A stretch of 64,000 nt of DNA. Source: LMUY01 sp965276785 (lineage in GTDB: Bacteria; Pseudomonadota; Alphaproteobacteria; Acetobacterales; Acetobacteraceae). The translations under genes and the position numbers were made by a program. The notes beneath the pieces are model-generated. The model made no database searches. It was not told the origin of the DNA and saw only the letters and a list, made by a program, of their open reading frames with translations. Below, one piece after another: positions 54,304 through 63,473 of the stretch. The stretch spans positions 2,108,001 to 2,172,000 of the forward strand of contig OZ255629.1 in NCBI GenBank assembly GCA_965276785.1, read 5' to 3'. Each line of letters begins with the position of its first letter. The stretch's first letter is position 1.

Positions 54304-54375
54304 CCGCAGATGCCCGAGGGACCTGACGGCGAAGATTTCAAATTGAAACAGTATGGCTTTTTCTAAAACCGCGCG

Positions 54376-55500
54376 TCATCGCGGCACGGCCGTTATCACA
54401 GCATAGTCGCTCCCAATGCGGCCGTCCGCCATGGCGGCGTCCTCCGCGGCGAACAGGCGCTCCAGCACAGCGCGATCGCTAGCATCGGCCGGGTCGAAGT
54501 TCTGCGTGATCTCGCCCAGCGCCAAATGCAGCAGGGCGCCGCCGAGCGGGCGCTCCTCAATAATGTCGAACCGGCCGCGCAACAGCGGCAGGATGTCCGC
54601 CGAGCGGATCGCCTCGCTGGGATCGGCCTTGATCATCTGCGCCAGAGTGGGCCGGGTCTGGCGTGGCCGCGGGCGGCCGTTGGGCTGGCGCCGCAGCCGC
54701 TCGGAAAGCCCGTCCAGCATCTGGTTGGTCAGCGCGATCTGTGCGTCCGTCCATTGGAACCGTGTGGGGCCGACGAACTCCCACAGGTGGAACACGCCGC
54801 CGGGCTTGAGCATCCGCTCGACTTGGTCGAACACGGCTTCGAGCTGCTCGACATGGTGGATGGAGGAGTGCGCGAAGACGACATCCACGTCACCCTCGGG
54901 AAAGGCCGCGCGCTCAAGGTCGGCGACTTGATAGCGCAACCCGCTCAGCCCGAGTTCGGCCGCCAGCCGCCGGGCCTGCTCGATGGCGCCATGGGCGATG
55001 TCGTAGGCGTCCACGCTCTCGACCAAGCCACGGCCAGCCAAGTCCCGCTCCAGGTTGCCGAAGCCGCAGCCCAGCGAGACGGCGCGCGGGATGGGCAGCC
55101 TCTGGCCGCGGGCGCACAGCAGTTCGGCCAACCGGTCATAGGCGTCGTGGTCGGGGCGGCCGGAGGCGAGCATGTTGAGCCGCGACCGCACCATGGGGTG
55201 GGCGAGCCACATTTGGCCCTGCCCTTGCGGCCCCGACCAGTAGCGGCCGACCCGGTGCGCGCGCTCCTCGTCGCTCATCAGCGCAAGCATCGCCGGGTCG
55301 TAAATGCCCCGCCCAAGCCGCGCGTCCTCGGCCGCCTGGAACGAAGGCGGCCGGCCCTCGTCGCGCCCGAAGTCCCGCCAGTGCGCCTCGGCGGAGACCA
55401 ATATGCCCTGGCTCAGCGCCTCAGCGACGTCGGGGTATTCGTGCAGGTACCAAGCTTCATCAAAGGCATAACTGCCGAGCACCGTCTCATTCGGCCTCAT
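54376..55500 (-). CDS. SAM-dependent methyltransferase of the glycan locus
   Basis: This 374-residue protein has an N-terminal module of about 60 residues with the pattern DEAWYLHEYPDVAEAL ... HWRDFGRDEGRPPSF, a short repeat often found in alphaproteobacterial surface-glycan proteins. A class I methyltransferase domain follows (about 125-260): motif I AVSLGCGFGNLERDLA, acidic VDAYDIAHGAIEQA, and VVFAHSSIHHVEQLEAVF. It probably methylates a sugar or lipid intermediate. It is divergent from the glycosyltransferase operon with a 220-bp gap. Confidence 0.85.
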   Translation of the reverse strand: MRPNETVLGSYAFDEAWYLHEYPDVAEALSQGILVSAEAHWRDFGRDEGRPPSFQAAEDARLGRGIYDPAMLALMSDEERAHRVGRYWSGPQGQGQMWLAHPMVRSRLNMLASGRPDHDAYDRLAELLCARGQRLPIPRAVSLGCGFGNLERDLAGRGLVESVDAYDIAHGAIEQARRLAAELGLSGLRYQVADLERAAFPEGDVDVVFAHSSIHHVEQLEAVFDQVERMLKPGGVFHLWEFVGPTRFQWTDAQIALTNQMLDGLSERLRRQPNGRPRPRQTRPTLAQMIKADPSEAIRSADILPLLRGRFDIIEERPLGGALLHLALGEITQNFDPADASDRAVLERLFAAEDAAMADGRIGSDYAVITAVPR

Positions 55501-55720
55501 TGCCTCGCGTCCCGTTCCGGCTGTCGCCGCTGCATAGCAGTCGGTCCGCCCTGCGCCCAGCCGGCCGCTTCAATCGGGCGCAATAACGAGGAAGGACGCT
55601 TGGCCATGGTGCCGCCCAGCCAGGCTGCCGATGCCTATGTCATAGCATTGACGACTCCCCCCCGGCCGCTCTACAGGCGCAAACTGTGGCGGGCATACCC
55701 CCGATCGGCCTGCTCGAGGT

Positions 55721-57547
55721 ATGTCGTTGGATAAAACTGTGACTCGGTTTGCCGGAACCATCGCCTGGCGCGTGATCCTAGCAAACCATCGCCGCTTCGA
55801 TGCGGACGTGCTGCTGGAGGACACGGCAGCAGCGCTGGCCGAGGCAAGGCGGCAGGCGCAACAGACGGCAGCCGAACTCGATGCCATCCGAAGCAGCACG
55901 AGTTGGGCCCTGACCGCCCCGCTGCGCTGGCTGCTGGCACGCAACCAGCCGGAACAGCCGCCAGCACCGCCGGCCGAAACGCCCGCGCCGGACCACGAAC
56001 CCGAACACCTCCGCTACCAACGTTGGATCGTGTCGCAAGAGCCGCTCGTCACGCGACGCCTGCTCAGCGCCGGTCGCGGCGCCAAGCCTGCAGTCTCGCC
56101 AAAAGTGGCGCTCATCATCGGCCAGGAGGCGAGTGCTAGCCCGTGGCCGGAGGGCTGCGAAGTCCTGCAGGCTCCGGCTGGCGCGGACCCGGCCGCCATG
56201 CTCGACCTGGCCCGCCGCCGCGTGCCCGACGGCTGGGTCTGCTTCCATGACGCGAGCAACACGATCGCCGCCGATGCGCTTCGGCTCGTGTCCCAGGAGT
56301 TGAGCCGCTTTCCCGATACCCACGTGCTCTATGGCGACGAGGACCGGATCGATCGGGCCGGCAACCGAAGCGATCCCGTTTTCAAGCCCAGCTGGGATCC
56401 GGACTTCCATCACGCCTGCGACCTGCTGGGCCCGTTCACCTTCATCAATACGGAGCTGCTGGACCAGGTGCAGCCAGGCGACGGGCCGCATTGGCGGTTC
56501 AGCCTCGCCGCTCAGGCCGCCACGTGCGCCCGCCCGGACCGGATCCGCCACGTGCCAGCCGTGCTGCTGCACAGAACGCAGGAGGCAAGCGCTCCCGCAC
56601 CGGCCCAAGACGCCGTCGCGCAGCAACTCGGCCGCGAGGGCATTGTGGCCGAAGTCAGCCCGGTGCCGGGCGCGCCCGGCACGCTGCGCATCGTCACCCC
56701 CAGCGGCAACCCGCGCGTCTCGCTGATCGTGCCGACCCGCGACCGGGCCGATCTGCTCGGGCCCTGCACCGAAGGCTTGCTGTCCCGCACCGACTATGGC
56801 GGCCCCATCGAGCTGCTGATCCTCGATAACGGAAGCGCCGATGCCGAAGCGCTCCACTTGCTCGACCGGCTGCAGCGAAACGAACGCGTGCGCGTCATCC
56901 GGATCGACGAGCCGTTCAACTGGTCCGCGCTGAACAACCGCGGCGCGCGCGAGGCCACGGGGGATGTGCTGGTCTTGCTCAACAACGACATCATGGTGCT
57001 TCAGCCTGAGTGGCTGGAGGAACTCGTCGCGCAAGCCGTCCGCCCCGGGGTGGGCGCCGCCGGCCCGATGCTGCTGTATCCGGACGGCACCGTGCAGCAC
57101 GCCGGGTTGACCACGGACGCCTCCGCGACCCCCCGGCACTTGTTCCGCCACGCCAATCCCGCGCAACCCGGCCCGTCGGGTCTGCTCGCCGCCGTGCGCA
57201 CGGTTTGGGGCGTGACGGGGGCATGTCTGGCGATCCGGCGCGAGCTGTTCTTCGCGGTCGGTGGGCTGAACGAGGCGCTGCCGGTGTCATGCAACGACGT
57301 GGACCTTTGCATGCGGCTCACCGCCTTTGGTTCGCGCATCGTCTGGACGCCGTGGAGCGTCGTGCAACACCGCGAGTTCGGCAGCCGCGCGCCGGATCAC
57401 TCGGTGGCCCGCCGCGAGCTTGCCGCCGAGGAGCTGGAACGGCTGCGCCGCGACTGGGGCGCCCTGCTGGCCTACGATCCGTTCCTCAATCCGAACTACG
57501 AGCTTCACCGGGAGAACCCGCGCTTGATCATCGACTGCGACCCGTGA
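55721..57547 (+). CDS. Glycosyltransferase, GT2 family
   Basis: This 608-residue cytoplasmic enzyme has an N-terminal region with a short coiled coil (about 28-65, ending in the SSTSWALTAPLRWL block typical of these proteins). A middle segment resembles an incomplete GT-like fold (YGDEDRIDRAGNR). A full GT2 domain lies at about 325-590: RVSLIVPTRDRADLL, ILDNGSADAEAL, nucleotide/metal motif LLNNDIMVLQPEWLEEL, and CLAIRRELFFAVGGLNEALP. It transfers a sugar for a surface polysaccharide. It overlaps the next gene by 4 bases (GTGA). Confidence 0.9.
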   Translation: MSLDKTVTRFAGTIAWRVILANHRRFDADVLLEDTAAALAEARRQAQQTAAELDAIRSSTSWALTAPLRWLLARNQPEQPPAPPAETPAPDHEPEHLRYQRWIVSQEPLVTRRLLSAGRGAKPAVSPKVALIIGQEASASPWPEGCEVLQAPAGADPAAMLDLARRRVPDGWVCFHDASNTIAADALRLVSQELSRFPDTHVLYGDEDRIDRAGNRSDPVFKPSWDPDFHHACDLLGPFTFINTELLDQVQPGDGPHWRFSLAAQAATCARPDRIRHVPAVLLHRTQEASAPAPAQDAVAQQLGREGIVAEVSPVPGAPGTLRIVTPSGNPRVSLIVPTRDRADLLGPCTEGLLSRTDYGGPIELLILDNGSADAEALHLLDRLQRNERVRVIRIDEPFNWSALNNRGAREATGDVLVLLNNDIMVLQPEWLEELVAQAVRPGVGAAGPMLLYPDGTVQHAGLTTDASATPRHLFRHANPAQPGPSGLLAAVRTVWGVTGACLAIRRELFFAVGGLNEALPVSCNDVDLCMRLTAFGSRIVWTPWSVVQHREFGSRAPDHSVARRELAAEELERLRRDWGALLAYDPFLNPNYELHRENPRLIIDCDP

Positions 57548-58839
57548 GCGAGGACCTGGCCGCCGCCGCCGCACGCCGCGACCGGGCGCGGATGGCGGCG
57601 GTCGCAGCCGAGTTGGCCTGGCTCCGGCGCCGGGTACAGGAACTGGAGGCAAGCCCGCTGCGGCGCGCGACCCAGCCGGTCCGCCGCATGTTGCAGCGCA
57701 GGCGCAGCCCGCCACCGGCTTTGCCGGGCCCGCACCCTGGCCGCGGGCTGGCGCTCGTGCTCGACCACGCTTGGCCGCAGCCAGACCGCGATGCCGGGTC
57801 AATCGAGATCGTCAACCTCGTGCAGGCGTTAAGCCAGCTCGGCTTCTCCGTCGTGGTTGCCGCGTCCACCCAGCATGCCGGTCCGCAACCCGCGCGAGAC
57901 CGGCTTGCAGCACGGGGGATTCGCTGCCTCGCACCGGCCGACGCCGCTTCCACGGAGGCTTGGCTGGAACAGCACGGCCACCGGCTCGACCTGTGCGTGC
58001 TGTGCCGGGTGTTCTGCGGCGGCGCCTTCCTGGAGCAGGTGCAGCGCGTCGCCACCAAGGCGCGGCTGGTGTTCAACTCCATCGACCTCAACTGGGTCCG
58101 CGAGATGCGCCGGGCAGAAATCACCGGCGACGCGGCGCTAGCCGGGATGATCGACATGCTGCGCACCCGTGAGCAGCATGTCATCCGGTCTTGCGATGCA
58201 ACCATTGTCGTCTCCGAGTCGGAGGCGGCGCTGCTCGCCGCCGAAGTGCCGGGGGGCCGGGTTGCGGTGCTGCCTTTGGCCCGCCTCGCGTCGCCGCCTC
58301 GGGCCGGCTTTGCGGAGCGCGACGGCTGCGGCTTCGTCGGCAACTTCGCTCACGCGCCCAATACCGACGCGATGCGCTGGTTTCTGGCCTCGGTTTGGCC
58401 GCTGGTACGGCGCGAGTTGCCCGAGGCGCGCATGAGCATCGCCGGCCCGGACGCGCCGGCAGAGCTGCAGCACGTGCCCGGCGCCACGGTGCTCGGCCAT
58501 GTGCCGGACTTGACGCCTTGGTTCGAGGGCCTGCGCGCGACCGTGGCGCCGCTGCGCTATGGCGCAGGAAGCAAGGGCAAGATCGCGTCCAGCCTGGCCG
58601 CGGGCGTGCCTTGCGTCATCACGCCGGTGGCGGCTGAGGGCATGGGTCTGCGCGAGGACGACGGCGTGCTGATCGCGGCCGACGCAGCGGGCCTGGCCGC
58701 GGAGCTGGTCCGCCTGCAGACCGACGAGGCGCTCTGGCGGGCCTGCAGCGAGGGCGCGCTGCGCTACGCCGAGGAGCGGCTCAGCATGCCCGCTTGGCAG
58801 GCGCGGCTAGACCGGCTGCTGCAAACCATCGGGCTGTGA
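57544..58839 (+). CDS. Glycosyltransferase, GT4/GT1-like
   Basis: This 431-residue protein has a short coiled coil at the start (about 5-40). The GT-B fold is recognised in the C-terminal half: CGFVGNFAHAPNTDAMRWFL, AGPDAPAELQHVPGATVLGH, and APLRYGAGSKGKIASSLAAG, with VPCVITPVAAEGM. This is the Glyco_trans_1_4-like group. GTG 57544 overlaps the previous stop codon, fixing the start and implying coupling. It works with the neighbouring GT2 enzymes on the same glycan. Confidence 0.88.
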   Translation: MSEDLAAAAARRDRARMAAVAAELAWLRRRVQELEASPLRRATQPVRRMLQRRRSPPPALPGPHPGRGLALVLDHAWPQPDRDAGSIEIVNLVQALSQLGFSVVVAASTQHAGPQPARDRLAARGIRCLAPADAASTEAWLEQHGHRLDLCVLCRVFCGGAFLEQVQRVATKARLVFNSIDLNWVREMRRAEITGDAALAGMIDMLRTREQHVIRSCDATIVVSESEAALLAAEVPGGRVAVLPLARLASPPRAGFAERDGCGFVGNFAHAPNTDAMRWFLASVWPLVRRELPEARMSIAGPDAPAELQHVPGATVLGHVPDLTPWFEGLRATVAPLRYGAGSKGKIASSLAAGVPCVITPVAAEGMGLREDDGVLIAADAAGLAAELVRLQTDEALWRACSEGALRYAEERLSMPAWQARLDRLLQTIGL

Positions 58840-58880
58840 TCTCCCCCGCCAGTTGACTGAAACATCAAAGATGATTTTAC

Positions 58881-59020
58881 CGTCATGGCCGGACTTGATC
58901 CGGCCATCCACGTGGTCCGGCTGGTGACGTCGCACCCCGTTTCGCGCTCTTCCATGCTCCAAGCATTCGGCCGGCGGCCGTGCGGACGCGGTGGATGGCC
59001 GGGTCAAGTCCGGCCGTGAC
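58881..59020. repeat. Palindromic repeat (family A), intergenic copy
   Basis: CGTCATGGCCGGACTTGATC at the left and its near complement GGTCAAGTCCGGCCGTGAC at the right enclose about 80 bp. The element fills half of the 295-bp gap between two glycan genes; the rest of the gap holds no gene. It is the closest match to the copy inside the macroglobulin gene. Confidence 0.85.
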
Positions 59021-59134
59021 ATGCAATTGGATTCTCACAGCGCTTGACGATCGCCCTGTCATCTCCCCGCTCGGCTTGGCGAGCCCGGCGCGCTGCGCTA
59101 TCGCGGCACGTCACACGGAGGAAACCCTTTCGCC

Positions 59135-62100
59135 ATGCACGACATGATGCCGGGCACGGCTCTTGGCGACGAGACCACTTGGGAGCCGATCCGGCTGGTG
59201 CCGCCGGACCCCTGGACCGGCCATCTCTCGTTTGCCTTCTGGCTGGTCAAAGCGCTGCGCCCGGCGAGCTTCGTGGAATTGGGCACGCACTCGGGCAACT
59301 CCTACTTTGCGTTCTGTCAGGCCATGGCCGCCGCCGCACCCACCGGCCGCGCCTACGCCGTCGACACCTGGACCGGCGACGAACACGCGGGCCGCTACGG
59401 CGAGGACGTCTACGCCGACGTCGTCGCTTTCAACCGGCACCATTTCGCCCAGTTCTCCACCCTGATCCGCTCCACCTTCGACGAAGCACGCGGTTACTTC
59501 GCCGACGACTCGGTCGACCTGCTCCACATCGACGGCATGCACAGCTACGACGCCGTCCGCCATGACTACGAGGCCTGGCACTCCGCCCTGTCCTCCCGCG
59601 CGGTGGTGCTGTTCCACGACATCAATGTCCGGGAACGCGATTTCGGCGTCTGGCGCTTCTGGGCGGAGATCAGCCGCCAATACCCCGCCTTCGCGTTCGA
59701 TCACTCCAACGGCCTCGGCGTGCTCGGCGTCGGCCGCGACCTGCCCGCGGCGGTGCAGGACTTGTTTGCCCTGGACCCCCTGGCCGCCGGCGCATTCCGC
59801 AGCCGCATCGCCGCTCGGGGCGAGGCGTTCCAGCGCCAAGTCGAGATCATGGCGCTACGCGAGCGGGTGGCGGCCGCGCAAGCCAGTGCCGCCCGGGCGC
59901 ATGACGCCGCCCAAGCCCGCGAGGGCGCCCTGGCCTGGCACGCCGAGCTGCTCGCCAGCCAGCGGGATGTTATCGCCGCCAAACAGGCCATGATCGCGGC
60001 CTTTGGCAATGTGGCAGCCAGCCGGGCGCAGGCGATCGAGTTGCGGGACCGCGTGATACTGTCGCGTGACGAGTTGGCCGCCCAACTGCTCCAGGAGGTG
60101 CGCCACGAGAGACGGCTGGCCGCTGAGGAGCGCCAGGCCCGCGCCGAATTGCAGGCAGGCTACGCCGAGATGCAGGCTCGCTACGAAGCGGCCATTCAGC
60201 GCAGCAACGCCGATCGTGCCGGCCAGGCAGACATCATCGCGGCACTTACCCGTTCGACCTCCTGGAAGGTGACCAAACCGCTGCGGCGGGCCACGCAGCT
60301 GTTGCGGCCAGGCGCGGGCGCGCCGCTCGATGCCGCCCTGCCACCGGCGCCACCACCGCCGGCCATCCCAGTGGCAGCCATCCCAGTGCAAGCGGCAAGC
60401 GAACCGCAACCCGACGTGACCGCCCCCACGGAGCTCAAACAAACCGTGCGCACGGCGCTGCGGGTCCGGCTCGCCGCCTTCCTCTGCGGCCCGGCGCCGC
60501 TCTGCCTGCCGCGTTCGGACACGCCGGACGTCTCCATCGTGCTGGTGCTGTTCAACCAGGCGGAGCTGACCTTCGCCTGCCTCGAAGCCATCGTGCAGAC
60601 CCTGGCCGGGGTGCGCTTCAGCGCCGAGGTCGTGATCGCCGACAACGCCTCGACCGACGCCACGGCCGCGTTGCTGGCCAAGCTGGAGGGCGCCGTGGTG
60701 CTGCGCAACGCGGTCAACCTGCACTTTCTCCGGGCCGCGAACCTGGCCGCGCGGCAAGCCCGTGGCCGCACGTTGCTGCTGCTGAACAACGACGCGCAGT
60801 TGCTGCCCGGCAGCCTGGCCTCGGCCCTGCAGACCCTACAAAGCGACGCCAGCATCGGCGCGGTCGGCGGCCGCATCATCCTGCACGACGGCACTCTGCA
60901 GGAGGCCGGGTCGATTGTTTGGCAGGATGGCGCCTGCTCCGGCTACGCCCGTGGCGAGAACCCAGCCAGCCCGGGCGCCATGGTCCAGCGTGATGTGGAC
61001 TACTGCTCGGGCGCGTTCCTGCTCACCCGTATGGAGCACTGGCGCAGCCTGGGCGGCTTCGACGAGGCGTTCGCCCCCGCCTATTACGAGGAGACCGACT
61101 ACTGCGTCCGCCTGTGGCAGCGCGGGCTGCGCGTGGTCTACGATCCGGATGCCGCCGTGCTGCATTACGAGTTCGGCAGCTCGACGGCCACAGGGGAGGC
61201 GCTGCGGTTGCAGGCGGCCAATCGCGCGCTGTTTCAGGCGCGCCATGCCGATTGGCTCGCCGGCCAGTTCCCGCCCAGCCCCGCCAACGTATTGGCCGCC
61301 CGCTCCGGCCGCAGCGGGCGGCCGCGGATCTTGGTGCTGGACGACCGCGTGCCGAAGCCCGAACTGGGGGCCGGCTACCCCCGCGCCAACCTGCTGCTGC
61401 ACGAGCTGGTCGAGGCTGGCGCCGACGTAACGCTGTTCCCGATGAACCGGCACGCGGAGGACTGGCCCGGCGTGCGGCGGGTGCTCGACAAGCGCATCGA
61501 ACTCCTGATCCATGCTGACCGGACCGAGCTCCAGCCCTACTTGTTGGCGCGGCAAGGCCATTTCGACGCGATCCTGGTGTGCCGGCCCCCCAACATGCGC
61601 TCCTTTCTCGATGCGGTCGGGCCGGAGCGCGCCATGCTCGCCGGAGCCAAGATCATCTACGACGCGGAGGCGCTGTTCGCCGGGCGCGAACTGCTGCGCC
61701 GCGCCATGGACGGCAACCCGGTGTCCGACCTTGAGCGGCACGAGATCGTGGCCGACGAAGTCGTGCTGACCCGGCTCGCCGACACCGTCATCTCGGTCTC
61801 GCCGCCAGAGCAGGCGACGCTGGAGGATTACGGCGCACGTGACGTGCGGCTGCTCGGCTACGCCGTCGCGGACATGCCCGTCGGCACGAGCTGGAGCGAA
61901 CGCAAGGACGTCGCCTTTCTCGGCGCCATCCCCTACGACAACACCCCCAATGCCGACGCCGTGCGCTGGTTCGCCCAGGACATCCTGCCCCCCCTGCGCG
62001 AGGAACTCGGCGACCCGGCGCTGCGGCTCACGCTCGTGGGCCAGGTGGACGCCAAGAGCGTGCTGGCGCTCGACGAGGGGCAGGTCCACCGCACCGGGGT

Positions 62101-63460
62101 CGCGCCCGACGTGGCCGCCGCGCTGGCCGGCACCCGGGTGTTCGTGGTGCCCACCCGGTTCGCGGCCGGCATCCCGCTCAAGGCGTTGCAGGCGGCCGCA
62201 CTTGGGCTGCCGATGGTGGTCACCGGGTTGATCGCGAGCCAGCTCGGCTGGCGCGACGGGGTCGAGGTTCTGGTCGCCGACGATGCCAGCGCCTTCGCCC
62301 AGGCTGTGGCGCGACTCTACCGGGATCGGCCGCTTTGGGAGCGGCTCCGCCAGTCCGCACTCGACCGCGCCAGGCAGGACGCCTCGCCGCAGCGCTTCCG
62401 CAAGACCGTCCGCGAGATCGTGGAGCGGGTCCCCATCGTGCACCGCCGGGCCGAGCAGGCTCCACCCCTGCCCCGGCCGCCCCCATTCAGCGTGGAGCCG
62501 AATACCAGCCGGCCCGCCCAGGCCGATTGGGCCGCCGCCGTGCCGTTCGGCTTCCCGCCGGACGCTGCCATGCCCCAAGTCGGGGTGATCTGCCATCTGT
62601 ATCACCCGCACATCGCTGCCGAACTGCGCTTCTACCTGCAGAACATCCCGCAAGCCGATCTCTTCCTCTCGACCGACACCGAGCCGAAGGCGGCCCAGTT
62701 GCGCACCGCCTTCGCCGGCTTCGACCGTGGCGAGGTGACCATCCGCGTGCTGCCCAATCGCGGCCGCGACATCGCGCCCAAGCTGGTCGGGTTTGCCGAC
62801 ATGCACGCGCGTTACGGCCTGGTGCTGCATCTGCATTCCAAGACCTCGGCCCATGCCGGCTTTCTCGAGCCCTGGCGCAGCTACCTATTCGAGACGCTGC
62901 TGGGCTCGCCGCAGATCGTCCGCTCGGTCGCGGACGCCTTCGCCCGGCTGCCCGATCTCGGCATGGTGGCGGCGCAACACTACGAGGGCGTGCGACGCTG
63001 GCTCGGCTGGAATGGCAACTTCGAGGCGGCAGCATCCCTCGCCGGGCGCATGGGCCTGCCGCTGTCCAACCGCCGCGCGCTCGACTTTCCCTCCGGCTCC
63101 ATGTTCTGGGCGCGGCCCGCAGCGCTGCAGCCGCTGCTCGGGCTCGCGCTGCGCTTCGAGGACTTTCCAGAGGAGGGCGCGCAGCTGGATCACACCCCGG
63201 CGCACGCCATCGAGCGCCTGTTCTTCTATGCCTGCGAGCAGAGCGGCCACACCTGGTTCAAGGTTGCCTCGCCGGTGCTGATGCATGAGGACACCACGGT
63301 GACCGAACTGGCCACGCCGGCGGCCCTCAGCCAATTCGTCGCCGAGCGCGGCGTGATGCTGACCGGGCCCGGCCCGATTGCCACCTGCGAGCAGCCAGCG
63401 CCGATGCAGACCCGGGTCGCGCCCGGCCTGGCGCAGCGCCTCGCCGCCCGGCCGCTCTGA
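59135..63460 (+). CDS. Four-domain glycan enzyme: methyltransferase-GT2-GT4-RgpF fusion
   Basis: This 1441-residue protein has four parts. Residues 1-240 form a class I methyltransferase (FVELGTHSGNSYFAFCQAMA, LLHIDGMHSYDAVRHDYEAW, LFHDINVRERDFGVW). A long coiled coil follows (about 245-385). At about 460-710 is GT2 (PDVSIVLVLFNQAELTF, IADNASTDATAALL, LLLNNDAQLLPGSL, GGFDEAFAPAYYEETDYCVR). At about 730-1100 is a GT-B/GT4-like part (DVAFLGAIPYDNTPNADAVR, VVPTRFAAGIPLKALQAAAL). At about 1148-1430 is an RgpF/rhamnan-synthesis-like part (VICHLYHPHIAAELRFYLQN, RVLPNRGRDIAPKL, HSKTSAHAGFLEPWR). It probably adds and modifies several residues of one surface polysaccharide. No frameshift is seen. Confidence 0.9.
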   Translation: MHDMMPGTALGDETTWEPIRLVPPDPWTGHLSFAFWLVKALRPASFVELGTHSGNSYFAFCQAMAAAAPTGRAYAVDTWTGDEHAGRYGEDVYADVVAFNRHHFAQFSTLIRSTFDEARGYFADDSVDLLHIDGMHSYDAVRHDYEAWHSALSSRAVVLFHDINVRERDFGVWRFWAEISRQYPAFAFDHSNGLGVLGVGRDLPAAVQDLFALDPLAAGAFRSRIAARGEAFQRQVEIMALRERVAAAQASAARAHDAAQAREGALAWHAELLASQRDVIAAKQAMIAAFGNVAASRAQAIELRDRVILSRDELAAQLLQEVRHERRLAAEERQARAELQAGYAEMQARYEAAIQRSNADRAGQADIIAALTRSTSWKVTKPLRRATQLLRPGAGAPLDAALPPAPPPPAIPVAAIPVQAASEPQPDVTAPTELKQTVRTALRVRLAAFLCGPAPLCLPRSDTPDVSIVLVLFNQAELTFACLEAIVQTLAGVRFSAEVVIADNASTDATAALLAKLEGAVVLRNAVNLHFLRAANLAARQARGRTLLLLNNDAQLLPGSLASALQTLQSDASIGAVGGRIILHDGTLQEAGSIVWQDGACSGYARGENPASPGAMVQRDVDYCSGAFLLTRMEHWRSLGGFDEAFAPAYYEETDYCVRLWQRGLRVVYDPDAAVLHYEFGSSTATGEALRLQAANRALFQARHADWLAGQFPPSPANVLAARSGRSGRPRILVLDDRVPKPELGAGYPRANLLLHELVEAGADVTLFPMNRHAEDWPGVRRVLDKRIELLIHADRTELQPYLLARQGHFDAILVCRPPNMRSFLDAVGPERAMLAGAKIIYDAEALFAGRELLRRAMDGNPVSDLERHEIVADEVVLTRLADTVISVSPPEQATLEDYGARDVRLLGYAVADMPVGTSWSERKDVAFLGAIPYDNTPNADAVRWFAQDILPPLREELGDPALRLTLVGQVDAKSVLALDEGQVHRTGVAPDVAAALAGTRVFVVPTRFAAGIPLKALQAAALGLPMVVTGLIASQLGWRDGVEVLVADDASAFAQAVARLYRDRPLWERLRQSALDRARQDASPQRFRKTVREIVERVPIVHRRAEQAPPLPRPPPFSVEPNTSRPAQADWAAAVPFGFPPDAAMPQVGVICHLYHPHIAAELRFYLQNIPQADLFLSTDTEPKAAQLRTAFAGFDRGEVTIRVLPNRGRDIAPKLVGFADMHARYGLVLHLHSKTSAHAGFLEPWRSYLFETLLGSPQIVRSVADAFARLPDLGMVAAQHYEGVRRWLGWNGNFEAAASLAGRMGLPLSNRRALDFPSGSMFWARPAALQPLLGLALRFEDFPEEGAQLDHTPAHAIERLFFYACEQSGHTWFKVASPVLMHEDTTVTELATPAALSQFVAERGVMLTGPGPIATCEQPAPMQTRVAPGLAQRLAARPL

Positions 63461-63473
63461 GGTGGCGCTCTCC

